DNA from: CANKHA01 sp034668785
Lineage (GTDB): Bacteria; Pseudomonadota; Alphaproteobacteria; Rhizobiales; Xanthobacteraceae
NCBI GenBank assembly: GCA_034668785.1
Contig: JAXDOS010000236.1
Span: 1-15,558, forward strand
Direction: 5' to 3'
DNA length: 15,558 nt
Made by a program: the position numbers and the translations under genes
The notes under the pieces: generated by a model
Told to the model about the DNA's origin: nothing
The model's database searches: none
What the model saw: only the letters and a program-made list of their open reading frames with translations
Part shown: one piece after another, positions 1 through 7,400 of the stretch
Layout: the number at the start of each line of letters is the position of its first letter
Position numbering within the stretch: the stretch's first letter is position 1

Positions 1-219
1 AGAACAGGCCGCGCGCTCCTCACCATGAGGCCGCGTTTCCCTCTCCCCTTGTGGGAGAGGGTGGCGAGCGGAGCGACAGCGAGCGCGAGCCGGGTGAGGG
101 GTCCGTGACCACAACAATCCGAGACCCCTCACCCGGTCCTCGCCTCCTGCTCGGACCACCCTCTCCCACAAGGGGAGAGGGAAACGCGGCCTCATGGTGA
201 GGAGCGCGCGGCCTGTTCT
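1..219. repeat. Long composite palindrome (intergenic repeat element, copy 1)
   Basis: Bases 1-64 are perfectly inverted at 156-219. A second nested pair, 90-103 with 123-136 (CCGGGTGAGGGGTC and its complement), continues the palindrome toward the centre at about 113. Each outer arm also contains its own short hairpin (CCTCTCCC..GGGAGAGG). The CT-rich stem, GGCG/GAGCG spacer and CCGGGTGAGGGGTC blocks are the style of dispersed palindromic repeats seen in Rhizobiales intergenic DNA. The same architecture recurs at 220-366 and inside uvrA at 6597-6712. The element starts at the window edge, so it could extend to the left. Open reading frames across it are by-products of the symmetry. Confidence 0.85.
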
Positions 220-366
220 CCCTCTCCCGGCATTTGAATTGCCGAAATCGGATAAATCCGACTTCGGATGGGGAGAGGGTCAGGGTGAGGGGGTTCAGGT
301 TTTCGTGAGACCGTACGCCCTCACCCGGATCGCTTTGCGATCCGACCTCTCCCCACGGGAGAGGTG
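220..366. repeat. Related palindromic repeat element (copy 2)
   Basis: This element directly follows copy 1. It begins CCCTCTCCC and ends CTCTCCCCACGGGAGAGGTG. Internal hairpins are TCGGAT-aa-ATCCGA (248-261) and a perfect seven-pair stem GGATCGC-ttt-GCGATCC (327-343). The right half (about 320-370) aligns block by block with the right half of the element inside uvrA (about 6662-6712): CCCG, a CGCTTTGC hairpin tip, CGACCTC, a CT/GA hairpin, then AGGTGAAGAAG. Function is unknown. Such elements are usually non-autonomous and could form RNA hairpins if transcribed. Confidence 0.75.
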
Positions 367-819
367 AAGAAGCCGGTGTTGCGCGCGCGTCATGCACTTC
401 ATTCATTTCAGCCAAGCCTCTCCGTTCTCGCGGCGCGTTTTTACGCCCGAGGTTTGAGGACCGGATGTCGGGCCTGCCCGATATCCGGCACTTCAAAGAC
501 CCTCTCGAAGAGAGGGGGACGGCGCACCGGGTGGCGCAACCAGTCCTTATGGGCACGCACCCTTTGGCGGGGTGCGTGGCGCCTCCCGGCGCGCCGTCCG
601 GCGTTCTCCTTCGGCACCGGTCCGCGCTCACTGGGGTACAGCCGTCTTAGGCCTGCCAGCTGCGTGCTCCCGCGCTCGGGTCCTAGTGCCCGAGGGTCGG
701 AGTCCGGCGCCGCCCGAGTGCGAAGGCCTGCTTAGCCTTGCCCGCGGGCGCCGGCCCGATCCACACGAGCCGGCGCAACCGGTTCGCGTCCCTCATGGGG
801 ATCAGACGGGAGCAGGCAT
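367..819. other. GC-rich, strongly structured non-coding stretch; probable dispersed repeat
   Basis: No credible gene is seen across this stretch. Clear hairpins are: CCGGATGTCGGGC/GCCCGATATCCGG (461-488, one wobble); CCCTCTC-gaa-GAGAGGG (500-516); CACGCACCC/GGGTGCGTG (554-562 with 570-578); and CTCGGG/CCCGAG (675-680 with 689-694). The short plus frames here are rich in Arg, Pro and Ala, without a good ribosome site. A 37-codon minus frame (683-796, starting MRDANRL and ending RRRTPTLGH) resembles the kind of small hypothetical protein called from rhizobial repeats. That resemblance is an impression, not a search result. The stretch could be a repeat or a structured RNA; the sequence does not decide. 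Confidence 0.5.
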
Positions 820-848
820 ATAGTCCTATAGGAATATTGTCAAGACAA
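820..848. promoter_or_regulatory. Two adjacent operator-like palindromes
   Basis: ATAGTCCTATAGGAATAT (820-837) is an 18-bp palindrome with one mismatched pair and a perfect TCCTATAGGA core. It abuts TTGTC-aa-GACAA (837-848), a perfect five-pair inverted repeat. They are AT-rich islands in GC-rich DNA and lie about 120 bp before the small gene at 965, as repressor sites or a promoter region would. No known regulator consensus was matched. Confidence 0.35.
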
Positions 849-964
849 AAGCGGAGATAGGAACGATTGACGGCACCAAGGCTCCGTTATTGCAGGGCCG
901 GTGCGTTGCAGGCTCTCTGGATGTGGTGACATTCAAAAGCCTCGCGCTGTATCGCGAGAGACCT

Positions 965-1108
965 ATGTCGAAGCGCCGTCGCCCGAGAAAACCGCTGAAG
1001 CGCCTTGAGGCGATTCAGTTGACGTTGTTGATGCTTTCTGCGGTCGCGGGACTATGCGCCTCGGTTATGAGCATTCTTGTGGCTGGGCGAACTTTGACGT
1101 GGTGGTAG
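965..1108 (+). CDS. Putative 47-residue membrane protein
   Basis: I do not recognise this small protein. The ATG at 965 begins a 47-residue frame with a very basic N-terminus (MSKRRRPRKPLKRLE), then one hydrophobic helix of about 25 residues (roughly 17-42), and a short end containing TLTWW. The basic-inside pattern predicts a single-pass inner-membrane protein with its N-terminus in the cytoplasm. An upstream in-frame ATG at 890 would add 25 residues of unremarkable sequence. The Shine-Dalgarno match before 965 is weak (GAGAGA at about 956-961). It could be a real small membrane protein or a chance frame, since no neighbour supports it by operon structure. Confidence 0.35.
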   Translation: MSKRRRPRKPLKRLEAIQLTLLMLSAVAGLCASVMSILVAGRTLTWW

Positions 1109-1129
1109 CCTGTCCACCCTGCTGCGGCT

Positions 1130-1200
1130 TTTCGTCATGGCCGGGTTTGACCGGCAAAAAACAAGTCATGGGTTTCGCTGCGCTCAACCCATCCTACGTG
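1130..1200. repeat. REP-like intergenic hairpin pair
   Basis: Two hairpins lie in the gap between the genes at 965 and 1280. The first is GCCGG-gtttga-CCGGC (1140-1155) within GTCATGGCCGGGTTTGACC. The second is ATGGGTT...AACCCAT (1168-1192) with a nested CGC/GCG pair, followed by CCTACG. Both halves look like motifs commonly dispersed between genes in Bradyrhizobium-type genomes (recall, not a search). They could act as a weak terminator for the upstream gene, but no run of T follows. Confidence 0.5.
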
Positions 1201-1222
1201 GGCTATCGGGTGAGGCGTTCAC

Positions 1223-1252
1223 TTGCCAGCCTGCAACAAACGGTTGTATTAA
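1223..1252 (+). promoter_or_regulatory. Candidate promoter for the lipoprotein gene
   Basis: TTGCCA (1223-1228) and TATTAA (1247-1252) are separated by 18 bp in an AT-rich patch. They lie 27 bp before the start codon at 1280. The fit to a housekeeping sigma-70 promoter is moderate, and this is an inference from spacing and composition only. Confidence 0.3.
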
Positions 1253-1279
1253 TCAAAGGGCTAATATACCAGGATAGCA

Positions 1280-1795
1280 ATGATACGTTCTGCGATGTTG
1301 GGGACTTCGATCGTTTTAGCGTCTTGCTCGCCAGGGGCTGCGCAGCTTTTCGAAATATCGAAACCAACGTTTTCCTACTTTGTCACGCAAGATAAAAATT
1401 ATACGCCGGTTGGTCCCGCAAACGACGGCAAAATTTCCAGAGCAACTTTATCTCGCGGCCTATTGTACTTTTCATTCACGATCGTTGGTGGGCAGGCCGC
1501 AATTGACTATTTAAAAGACAACAGGCGACTTGAAGCTGAAGTGGTCATTATGGGCGATCGCTCAGAAAGGATTTCCGGGCTTGGAATTTCTCAGGACAAA
1601 TGGAGCGAGAATAAGCAGGCGTGGTTGATGCAATTTGATGAACTTGGATATTTCACCTTTCGAACCTTTATGAACACTCAAAAAATATCTCAAGAGACGA
1701 TGGAGCTTCAGGTAAGAGATGCAAAAAGCAATATCGTTCGGCCTATCGGCTATAATCTACTGACGTATAGAGCAAGTGTAACCATCGTTCCTTAG
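1280..1795 (+). CDS. Putative lipoprotein of unknown function
   Basis: This is a 171-residue protein I cannot assign to a named family. Residues 1-16 form a short basic/hydrophobic leader ending in a lipobox (Leu13-Ala14-Ser15-Cys16), so it is probably lipidated at Cys16 and anchored in a membrane facing the periplasm. The mature part has alternating polar and hydrophobic residues and many aromatics (FSYF, LLYFSF, YFTFRTF), suggesting a beta-rich fold. No catalytic motif is visible. The start is supported by AGGA at 1271-1274, five bases before the ATG. The codons are more A/T-rich than in the repair genes to the right, which hints at horizontal acquisition. The gene at 1817 follows after 21 bp, so the two are likely co-transcribed. 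Confidence 0.7.
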   Translation: MIRSAMLGTSIVLASCSPGAAQLFEISKPTFSYFVTQDKNYTPVGPANDGKISRATLSRGLLYFSFTIVGGQAAIDYLKDNRRLEAEVVIMGDRSERISGLGISQDKWSENKQAWLMQFDELGYFTFRTFMNTQKISQETMELQVRDAKSNIVRPIGYNLLTYRASVTIVP

Positions 1796-1816
1796 ACACC
1801 AATTGAGGAGGATATC

Positions 1817-2125
1817 GTGAAACAAAGTGAACTGGTTCAGCTTTTATCGCCGCTCGCATCCAGATCGGATTTGCCCCAAGATGTCCAAGTTGCGGTGGGA
1901 AAAGCACTGAATGAAGCCGCACGTCCGTTGGAATATGATCTATGGATTTATCGTGTCGTGGTTGGAGTGCTGGGGGTGACCGTCGTCGTGACAGTATTTG
2001 GTGGAATTTTCTTAGCGCTTAAGGCCGATCCCAACATAAAATTGCCTGACGCTATCGTCGCGATAGGGTCGGCTGCTGTCGGTGCGCTTGCAGGCTTGCT
2101 CGCGCCATCTCCCAAAGGACAATAA
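1817..2125 (+). CDS. Small two-helix membrane protein
   Basis: This 102-residue protein starts with GTG at 1817, supported by a strong Shine-Dalgarno GAGGAGGA (1805-1812). Residues 1-38 are soluble and acidic/polar. Two hydrophobic segments follow at about 45-68 (YRVVVGVLG...GGIFLALK) and 79-96 (AIVAIGSAAVGALAGLLAP). A helical hairpin anchored in the inner membrane is likely, with a short PSPKGQ tail. Size and topology recall holin-like or small membrane adaptor proteins, but no family signature is visible and I assign no function. It lies 21 bp after the lipoprotein gene in the same direction and probably belongs to the same operon. Confidence 0.65.
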   Translation: MKQSELVQLLSPLASRSDLPQDVQVAVGKALNEAARPLEYDLWIYRVVVGVLGVTVVVTVFGGIFLALKADPNIKLPDAIVAIGSAAVGALAGLLAPSPKGQ

Positions 2126-2579
2126 TACCATTTGCTGCACCTACCTGGGAGGATTTTGGCATCCACACTTACTCCCCGCCGCCTAACCCGCTTTTTCTTC
2201 CCGCCCGCGTCGCGCCGCGCCAGCACCGGCTTCAAAAAAACGCACCGGTCTAGCTTCGCCTTCGCCCTGCGGGTTCCGCCTCGCGCACAGCGCTTGGCGG
2301 ACAAGTCGGCCAGCAGGGCGAGCAGCCTTGACGATCTTTACTTTGTTTTCCGCTTCACGGCGTCTTGCGCGGCTTTCGCTGCGGCTCCCGCAACACGTCG
2401 CGCATGGCGTCGCTGACGATGCTGGGGAGAGCCTTTGTCAATCATCTACCTTGCTGTCGATTTTCGGTTCGCGCCGTCCACCTTATTGTCCAAGCGATCG
2501 AACCGGCCGTCGTGCTCCCGCAATTCCTCGTCATTCTTTTCCTCGAACTTCAGCAAGTCCCTATGCACTCCTGAACCTA
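2126..2579. other. Gene-poor stretch with decayed coding fragments
   Basis: Apart from the possible uvrA remnant, no intact gene is convincing here. A 40-codon minus frame (2446-2568, GTG start) encodes a charged, helical peptide including LLKFEEKNDEELREHDGRF, which looks like a piece of a coiled-coil protein, but its ribosome site is placed too close to the start. Between 2325 and 2440 the minus strand encodes short Ala/Lys/Arg-rich ends. The stretch separates the plus-strand operon at 1280-2125 from the minus-strand cytochrome gene. No T-rich terminator hairpin was seen for either. Confidence 0.4.
2180..2265 (-). pseudogene. Possible frameshifted remnant of a uvrA 3' end
   Basis: On the minus strand a short stretch reads VFLKPVLARRDAGGKKKRV, close to the C-terminus of the intact UvrA in this window (AFLKPVLGRRAQEKRKRGI). 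At DNA level 19 bases (CCAGCACCGGCTTCAAAAA) are identical between 2220-2238 and 4459-4477, with weaker similarity on both sides. In the remnant two extra A/T pairs shift the frame, and the codon matching the UvrA tyrosine (TAC) is a stop (TAG). It could be debris of a duplicated or second uvrA-type gene. It could also be a dispersed repeat that resembles it by chance. The match is short, so confidence is limited. Confidence 0.35.
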
Positions 2580-3971
2580 CTACCTGAACGGCAGCTTGAC
2601 GCTGCCGGTGATCAGGTTCGGCACGGCGTAAGGCGTGCCGATGCCCAACACATGGCTGAGCGCGATCAAGCGGTTGGCCAGCGGCGGCGGGTCCGGCTGG
2701 AACGAATAGGACGTCGCGTTGTGGCACGTGAAGCAATTCTGCACGTTGCCGATCGGGCTGTTTTGCGTCACCTGGACATAGGTTTCCGCCGTGATGTTGG
2801 CGAGAGTGACCGAGCCGACCGCGTCGGTCTGATTGCTGCCGAGGTTGTAGGTATTCGGCAGCATCCAGACCGTGCCGATGAGATTGTAATTGGCGAACAG
2901 CGATTGCGGGGCTTTCTCGCCGGCCAGGAACTTTTGCCCGGAGGAGTTCACCGCCAGCACGTTGCCCGGACCGTTCTCCAGATTTTCGCCGCCGGTACGG
3001 TTTTGCAGCACGGCGTTATTGGGCGGCGAGAAGCGCTGCGTCGCCGGGTTGAAGGTCAGCGCCGGCGGCACGTTCGCCAGGTTGACCGACGTGAACGGCG
3101 TATTGGCCTTGTAGAAGGTGTAGCTGTTCGGATCGCTGCCGCTGGTGGTGAAGGTGTTGTCGGGCACCATGGGACTGTTGAGCTTATGCTCGAAGGTGCC
3201 CCAGAGGAATTCCGGGTGGTTGATGGTCTGGCCGACGACATGCAGGCCGACCAGCGCGACGGTCACGGTGTTGAACTGTCCGGGCACCGGGACGATGGCG
3301 ATGGTGGTCTTGGTGCGCAGCACGGTGAGCACCGGCACTTGCGCTTGCGTGGTGTAAGCGCCGGACGGGGCTTGCTGGCCGGCATCGAGCCGCAGCCAGG
3401 TCGCCTTGAACACCGCGGCGCCGACCGGGAAGGTCGAAGTCTGCGGCTGCGTCTGATAGCCGTTGTTGACGATCAGATTTTGCTTCGCGGTGTTGAAATA
3501 ACTCTGCTCCATGTGCACGGAGCCGTAAACCGGATAGCCGTTGGGCGCGATCAGCACATTGCCGTCGGCCTCGACGATGGCGCCGGTGCCTTCGGTATAG
3601 CCCGGCGTGCCGTGGGCCATCGCCGAGCGTGCGCCGAGCGTCAACGCACGCGGACGCGCGGCGCTGGCATTCGCAGCCGTGCTGAGCAATTCGTCCGGCG
3701 TCGCCAATGTCATAAAGCGCGGCACGCCGTTGGCGTCGAGCGTGGTCGCCCAGATGAAGGCTTCGAAGGACCACTGATGGAAATCGCAATCCGTCGCGTT
3801 GAGCGGCGTGTCCTGGGTCGGGAACGGAGCGTCCGGCTTCTGGAATTGGCCGAGGCCTTCCTGCCAGCCGAACCGCGGACAGCCGCGCGCCGGCTCCTGT
3901 GCGAATGCGGCGTGAAGACCGAGCGTGGCGACAGCGAGCGCGACGAAATGGATACGACGATGTTGCGGCAT
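2580..3971 (-). CDS. Secreted single-haem c-type protein of unknown role
   Basis: This is a 463-residue exported protein. A signal peptide (MPQHRRIHFVALAVATLGLH, then AAFA) is predicted to be cut after Ala24. One covalent haem-binding motif CFTCH sits near the C-terminus (Cys413, Cys416, His417), preceded by ETYVQ and followed by NATSYSF. The large N-terminal part is otherwise cofactor-free, with conserved-looking aromatic stretches (WSFEAFIWAT, EFLWGTFEH). It therefore resembles uncharacterised periplasmic cytochrome-like proteins with a terminal CXXCH. A redox or oxidase-partner role is inference. The ATG at 3971 is preferred because it starts the signal peptide and has GGGGGATT about nine bases upstream; an upstream in-frame start at 4010 would bury the leader. 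It is divergent from the zinc-ribbon gene at 4244. Confidence 0.75.
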   Translation of the reverse strand: MPQHRRIHFVALAVATLGLHAAFAQEPARGCPRFGWQEGLGQFQKPDAPFPTQDTPLNATDCDFHQWSFEAFIWATTLDANGVPRFMTLATPDELLSTAANASAARPRALTLGARSAMAHGTPGYTEGTGAIVEADGNVLIAPNGYPVYGSVHMEQSYFNTAKQNLIVNNGYQTQPQTSTFPVGAAVFKATWLRLDAGQQAPSGAYTTQAQVPVLTVLRTKTTIAIVPVPGQFNTVTVALVGLHVVGQTINHPEFLWGTFEHKLNSPMVPDNTFTTSGSDPNSYTFYKANTPFTSVNLANVPPALTFNPATQRFSPPNNAVLQNRTGGENLENGPGNVLAVNSSGQKFLAGEKAPQSLFANYNLIGTVWMLPNTYNLGSNQTDAVGSVTLANITAETYVQVTQNSPIGNVQNCFTCHNATSYSFQPDPPPLANRLIALSHVLGIGTPYAVPNLITGSVKLPFR

Positions 3972-4098
3972 GAGCTGAATCCCCCCGGATGCTGCGCCCG
4001 CGGATCTCACGATGTGCCGCGGCGTGTCGTTGCGCGATCAGCTTAGCGGCGACTCCGACGCACCACAAGATAGCGCCGAGATAAAATAAAACTTTAAG

Positions 4099-4128
4099 GC
4101 GTGACGTTCGCGTGACGCTTTTGCGTCA
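4099..4128. promoter_or_regulatory. Direct repeats and palindrome in a divergent promoter region
   Basis: GCGTGACG occurs at 4099-4106 and again at 4110-4117, 11 bp apart (one helical turn). The second copy runs into a perfect hairpin TGACGC-tttt-GCGTCA (4113-4128). The site lies between the divergent cytochrome gene (start 3971) and the zinc-ribbon gene (start 4244), where a shared regulator would bind. The regulator is unknown. Confidence 0.35.
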
Positions 4129-4243
4129 GCTTGCGTCCGAAAATTTACTGCGCCGCCTGGACGCCGATGCCGCTCTTTTTTCTTCGGTGCATCCGCACTA
4201 CGCTGACTAACTCACGCCGCCACATCATTGTTTGGAGAAATTC

Positions 4244-4372
4244 ATGGCTACCGAAAAAGGCCCCACCAAGAAGAAGAAACAAAAGTGCAAGAACTGCGAG
4301 GGCAAAGGTTTGCTGAAGAAGGGGGACAAGGTGGTGAGATGTCAGCGCTGCGGCGGCACCGGGGTGAGGTGA
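4244..4372 (+). CDS. 42-residue DnaJ-type zinc-ribbon protein
   Basis: This tiny protein is built almost wholly from two half-motifs of the DnaJ cysteine-rich domain: CKNCEGKG (Cys15, Cys18) and CQRCGGTG (Cys33, Cys36). They are separated by a basic loop (LLKKGDKVVR) and preceded by a lysine-rich leader (KKKKQK). The four cysteines should bind one zinc ion. In DnaJ, CXXCXGXG repeats bind unfolded protein and zinc, but this protein has no J domain or substrate domain, so its role is unknown; RNA binding through the basic leader is possible. The start is supported by GGAGA (4234-4238), five bases before the ATG. The gene converges on uvrA, whose stop is only 36 bp away. Confidence 0.75.
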   Translation: MATEKGPTKKKKQKCKNCEGKGLLKKGDKVVRCQRCGGTGVR

Positions 4373-4408
4373 CTGCTGTCGAATGCGCCGGCGTGCATGT
4401 GCGAGGGA

Positions 4409-7400
4409 TTACTCCGCCGCCTGTATGCCCCTCTTCCGCTTCTCCTGCGCGCGCCGCCCCAGCACCGGCTTCAAAAACGCGCCGGTGTAACTCCGCTTCT
4501 GCTTGACGATCTCTTCCGGCGGGCCGGCCGCGACGATTTCGCCGCCGCCGTCGCCGCCTTCGGGGCCGAGATCGATGATCCAGTCGGCGGTCTTGATCAC
4601 TTCCAGATTGTGCTCGATGACGACGACGCTGTTGCCGCCGGCGACCAACTCGTGCAGCACCTCGAGCAGCTTGGCGACGTCGTGGAAATGCAACCCCGTG
4701 GTCGGCTCGTCCAGGATATAGAGCGTGCGGCCGGTGGCGCGCTTGCATAATTCCTTGGCGAGCTTCACCCGCTGCGCCTCGCCGCCGGACAGCGTCGTCG
4801 CCTGCTGGCCGACATGGATGTAATCCAGGCCAACGCGATGCAGCGTCTCCAGGATGTTGCGGATGCGCGGCACCGCCTTGAAGAAATTCAGCGCCTCTTC
4901 CACCGTCATGTCGAGAATGTCGGCGATGGATTTGTTCTTAAACGTGACTTCCAGGGTCTCACGGTTGTAGCGCTTGCCCTTGCAGACGTCGCAGGTGACA
5001 TAGACGTCGGGCAGAAAGTGCATCTCGATCTTGATGACGCCGTCGCCCTCGCAGGCCTCGCAGCGCCCGCCCTTGACGTTGAAGGAGAAGCGGCCGGGCT
5101 CGTAGCCGCGCGCTTTCGATTCCGGCAGGCCGGCGAACCATTCGCGGATCGGCGTAAACGCGCCGGTATAAGTGGCGGGATTGGAGCGCGGCGTGCGGCC
5201 GATCGGCGACTGGTCGATGTCGATGATCTTGTCGATATGCTCCAGGCCCTCGATGCGGTCATGCGCGGCGGGAGCGTCGCTGGCGTTGTTGAGCTTGCGC
5301 GCGATCGCCTTGTAGAGCGTGTCGACCAAGAGCGTGGACTTGCCGCCGCCGGAAACGCCCGTGACGCAGGTGAACAGGCCGAGCGGGATGTCGGCGGTGA
5401 CATTCTTCAAGTTATGCCCGCGCGCGTTGACCACGCGGATGGCGCGGCGCGGGTTTGGCGCGCGGCGCTCCGGCACCTCGATGCCCATCTCGCCGGTGAG
5501 ATATTTTCCGGTGAGCGAGCGCGGCGCGTTCATGATGTCGTCGGGCGTGCCCTGGGCGATGATGTGGCCGCCGTGGATGCCGGCGCCGGGGCCGATGTCG
5601 AGCACGTGATCGGCGCTGCGAATGGCGTCCTCGTCATGCTCCACGACGATCACGGTGTTGCCGAGGTCGCGCAGGCGGCGGAGCGTCTCCAGGAGTCGCG
5701 CGTTGTCGCGCTGGTGCAGCCCGATGCTTGGCTCGTCGAGCACATAGAGCACGCCGGTCAGCCCCGAGCCGATCTGCGAGGCCAGCCGGATGCGCTGGCT
5801 CTCGCCGCCGGACAGCGTGCCGGATGCTCGCGCGAGCGTCAGATATTCCAGCCCGACGTCGACCAGGAATTTCAGCCGCTCGCGGATTTCCTTCAGCACC
5901 CGCACGGCGATTTCGTTTTGCTGTTGCGTGAGGTGTTTTGGCAGCTCGGCGAACCATTCGCCCGCGCGCTTGATCGACAGGTCGGAGACGGCCGCGATGT
6001 GCTGCGTTGCGATTTTCACGCACAGCGCCTCGGGCTTTAAGCGAAAGCCATTACAGGCCTCGCAGGGAATGTCGGTGAAATATTTTTCGATTTCCTCGCG
6101 CGCCCAATCGCTCTCGGTTTCCTTGTGGCGGCGCTCGAGATTGGTCACCACGCCTTCGAAGGGCTTTTTCGTGGTGTAGGAACGCAAGCCGTCGTCATAG
6201 GTGAAGCGGATGTCGTCGTCGCCGGAGCCGTAAAGAATCGCGTCCTGCGTCTTCTTCGGCAGATCCTTCCATTTGGTGTCGAGGGTGAAGCGGTAATGCT
6301 TGCCCAGCGCCTGGAGGGTTTGTTTGTAATAGGGCGAGGAGGATTTCGCCCAGGGCGCGATTGCGCCTTTCTTCAGCGTTTCGTCCTTGTTGGGAATAAC
6401 GAGATCGGCGTCGATACGCTGCTCCACGCCCAAGCCGCCGCAGGCAGGACAAGCGCCGAAGGGATTGTTGAAGGAGAACAGCCGCGGCTCGATTTCCGGA
6501 ATGGAGAAGCCGGACACCGGACAGGCGAATTTTTCCGAGAAGATGAGGCGATTGGCGTCGGAAGCGGCTTGTTTAGCGAGTTGGGTTTCTTTTTTTCCCT
6601 CCCCTGAAAGGGGAGGGTCGGCGCGGAGCGCCGGGGAGAGGTCACCTTCTGTTTGACCCCCACCCGACCGCTTTGCAGTCGACCTCCCCCTTTCAGGGGG
6701 AGGTGAAGAAGAGGCAAGGGGGGAGGTAACAGAAGAGTCCGCAAACTCCGCGACCGCCATGCCTTCGGCGAGATGCAGTGCGGTCTCAAAGGATTCCGCA
6801 AGCCGCGTGGCGAGGTCGGGGCGGACGACAACGCGATCAACAACAACATCGATATCGTGCTTGAACTTCTTGTCGAGCGCGGGCGCCTGCGCGATCTCGT
6901 AGAACTTGCCGTCGATCTTCAGCCGCTGGAATCCGCGCTTCATCCACTCGGCGATCTCCTTGCGGTACTCGCCTTTACGCCCGCGCACCACGGGGGCGAG
7001 GATGTAGAGCCGCGTGCCTTCCGGCAGCGCCATCACCTTGTCGACCATCTGCGACACGGTCTGGCTTTCGATCGGAAGCCCGGTGGCCGGCGAATAAGGC
7101 ACGCCGATGCGCGCCCATAAGAGCCGCATGTAATCGTAGATTTCGGTGACGGTGCCGACCGTGGAGCGCGGATTCTTCGAGGTGGTTTTCTGCTCGATGG
7201 AGATGGCGGGCGAGAGGCCGTCGATCTGGTCGACGTCCGGCTTCTGCATCATCTCCAGAAATTGCCGCGCATAGGCGGAGAGCGATTCCACGTAACGCCG
7301 CTGGCCCTCGGCATAGATGGTGTCGAAGGCTAGCGAGGATTTGCCGGAGCCGGACAGCCCGGTGAACACGACCAATTGGTCGCGCGGAATCTCGACGTCG

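Noticed and set aside
20..631. 203-codon minus-strand open frame across the left end
   Set aside because: It runs through the palindromic repeats, is rich in Arg/Pro/Ser with no domain, and its length follows from the symmetric GC-rich sequence.
862..895. Second candidate EcfG promoter (GGAAC ... CGTT) before the small gene at 965
   Set aside because: The spacer is 20 bp, outside the 16-17 bp required.
2328..4046. 572-codon plus-strand open frame
   Set aside because: It is antisense to the haem protein gene, which has a signal peptide and CXXCH motif; the plus frame is Arg/Gly/Val-rich shadow coding.
4814..6040. 408-codon plus-strand open frame
   Set aside because: It is antisense to the certain uvrA gene; its composition is typical of a shadow of high-GC codons.
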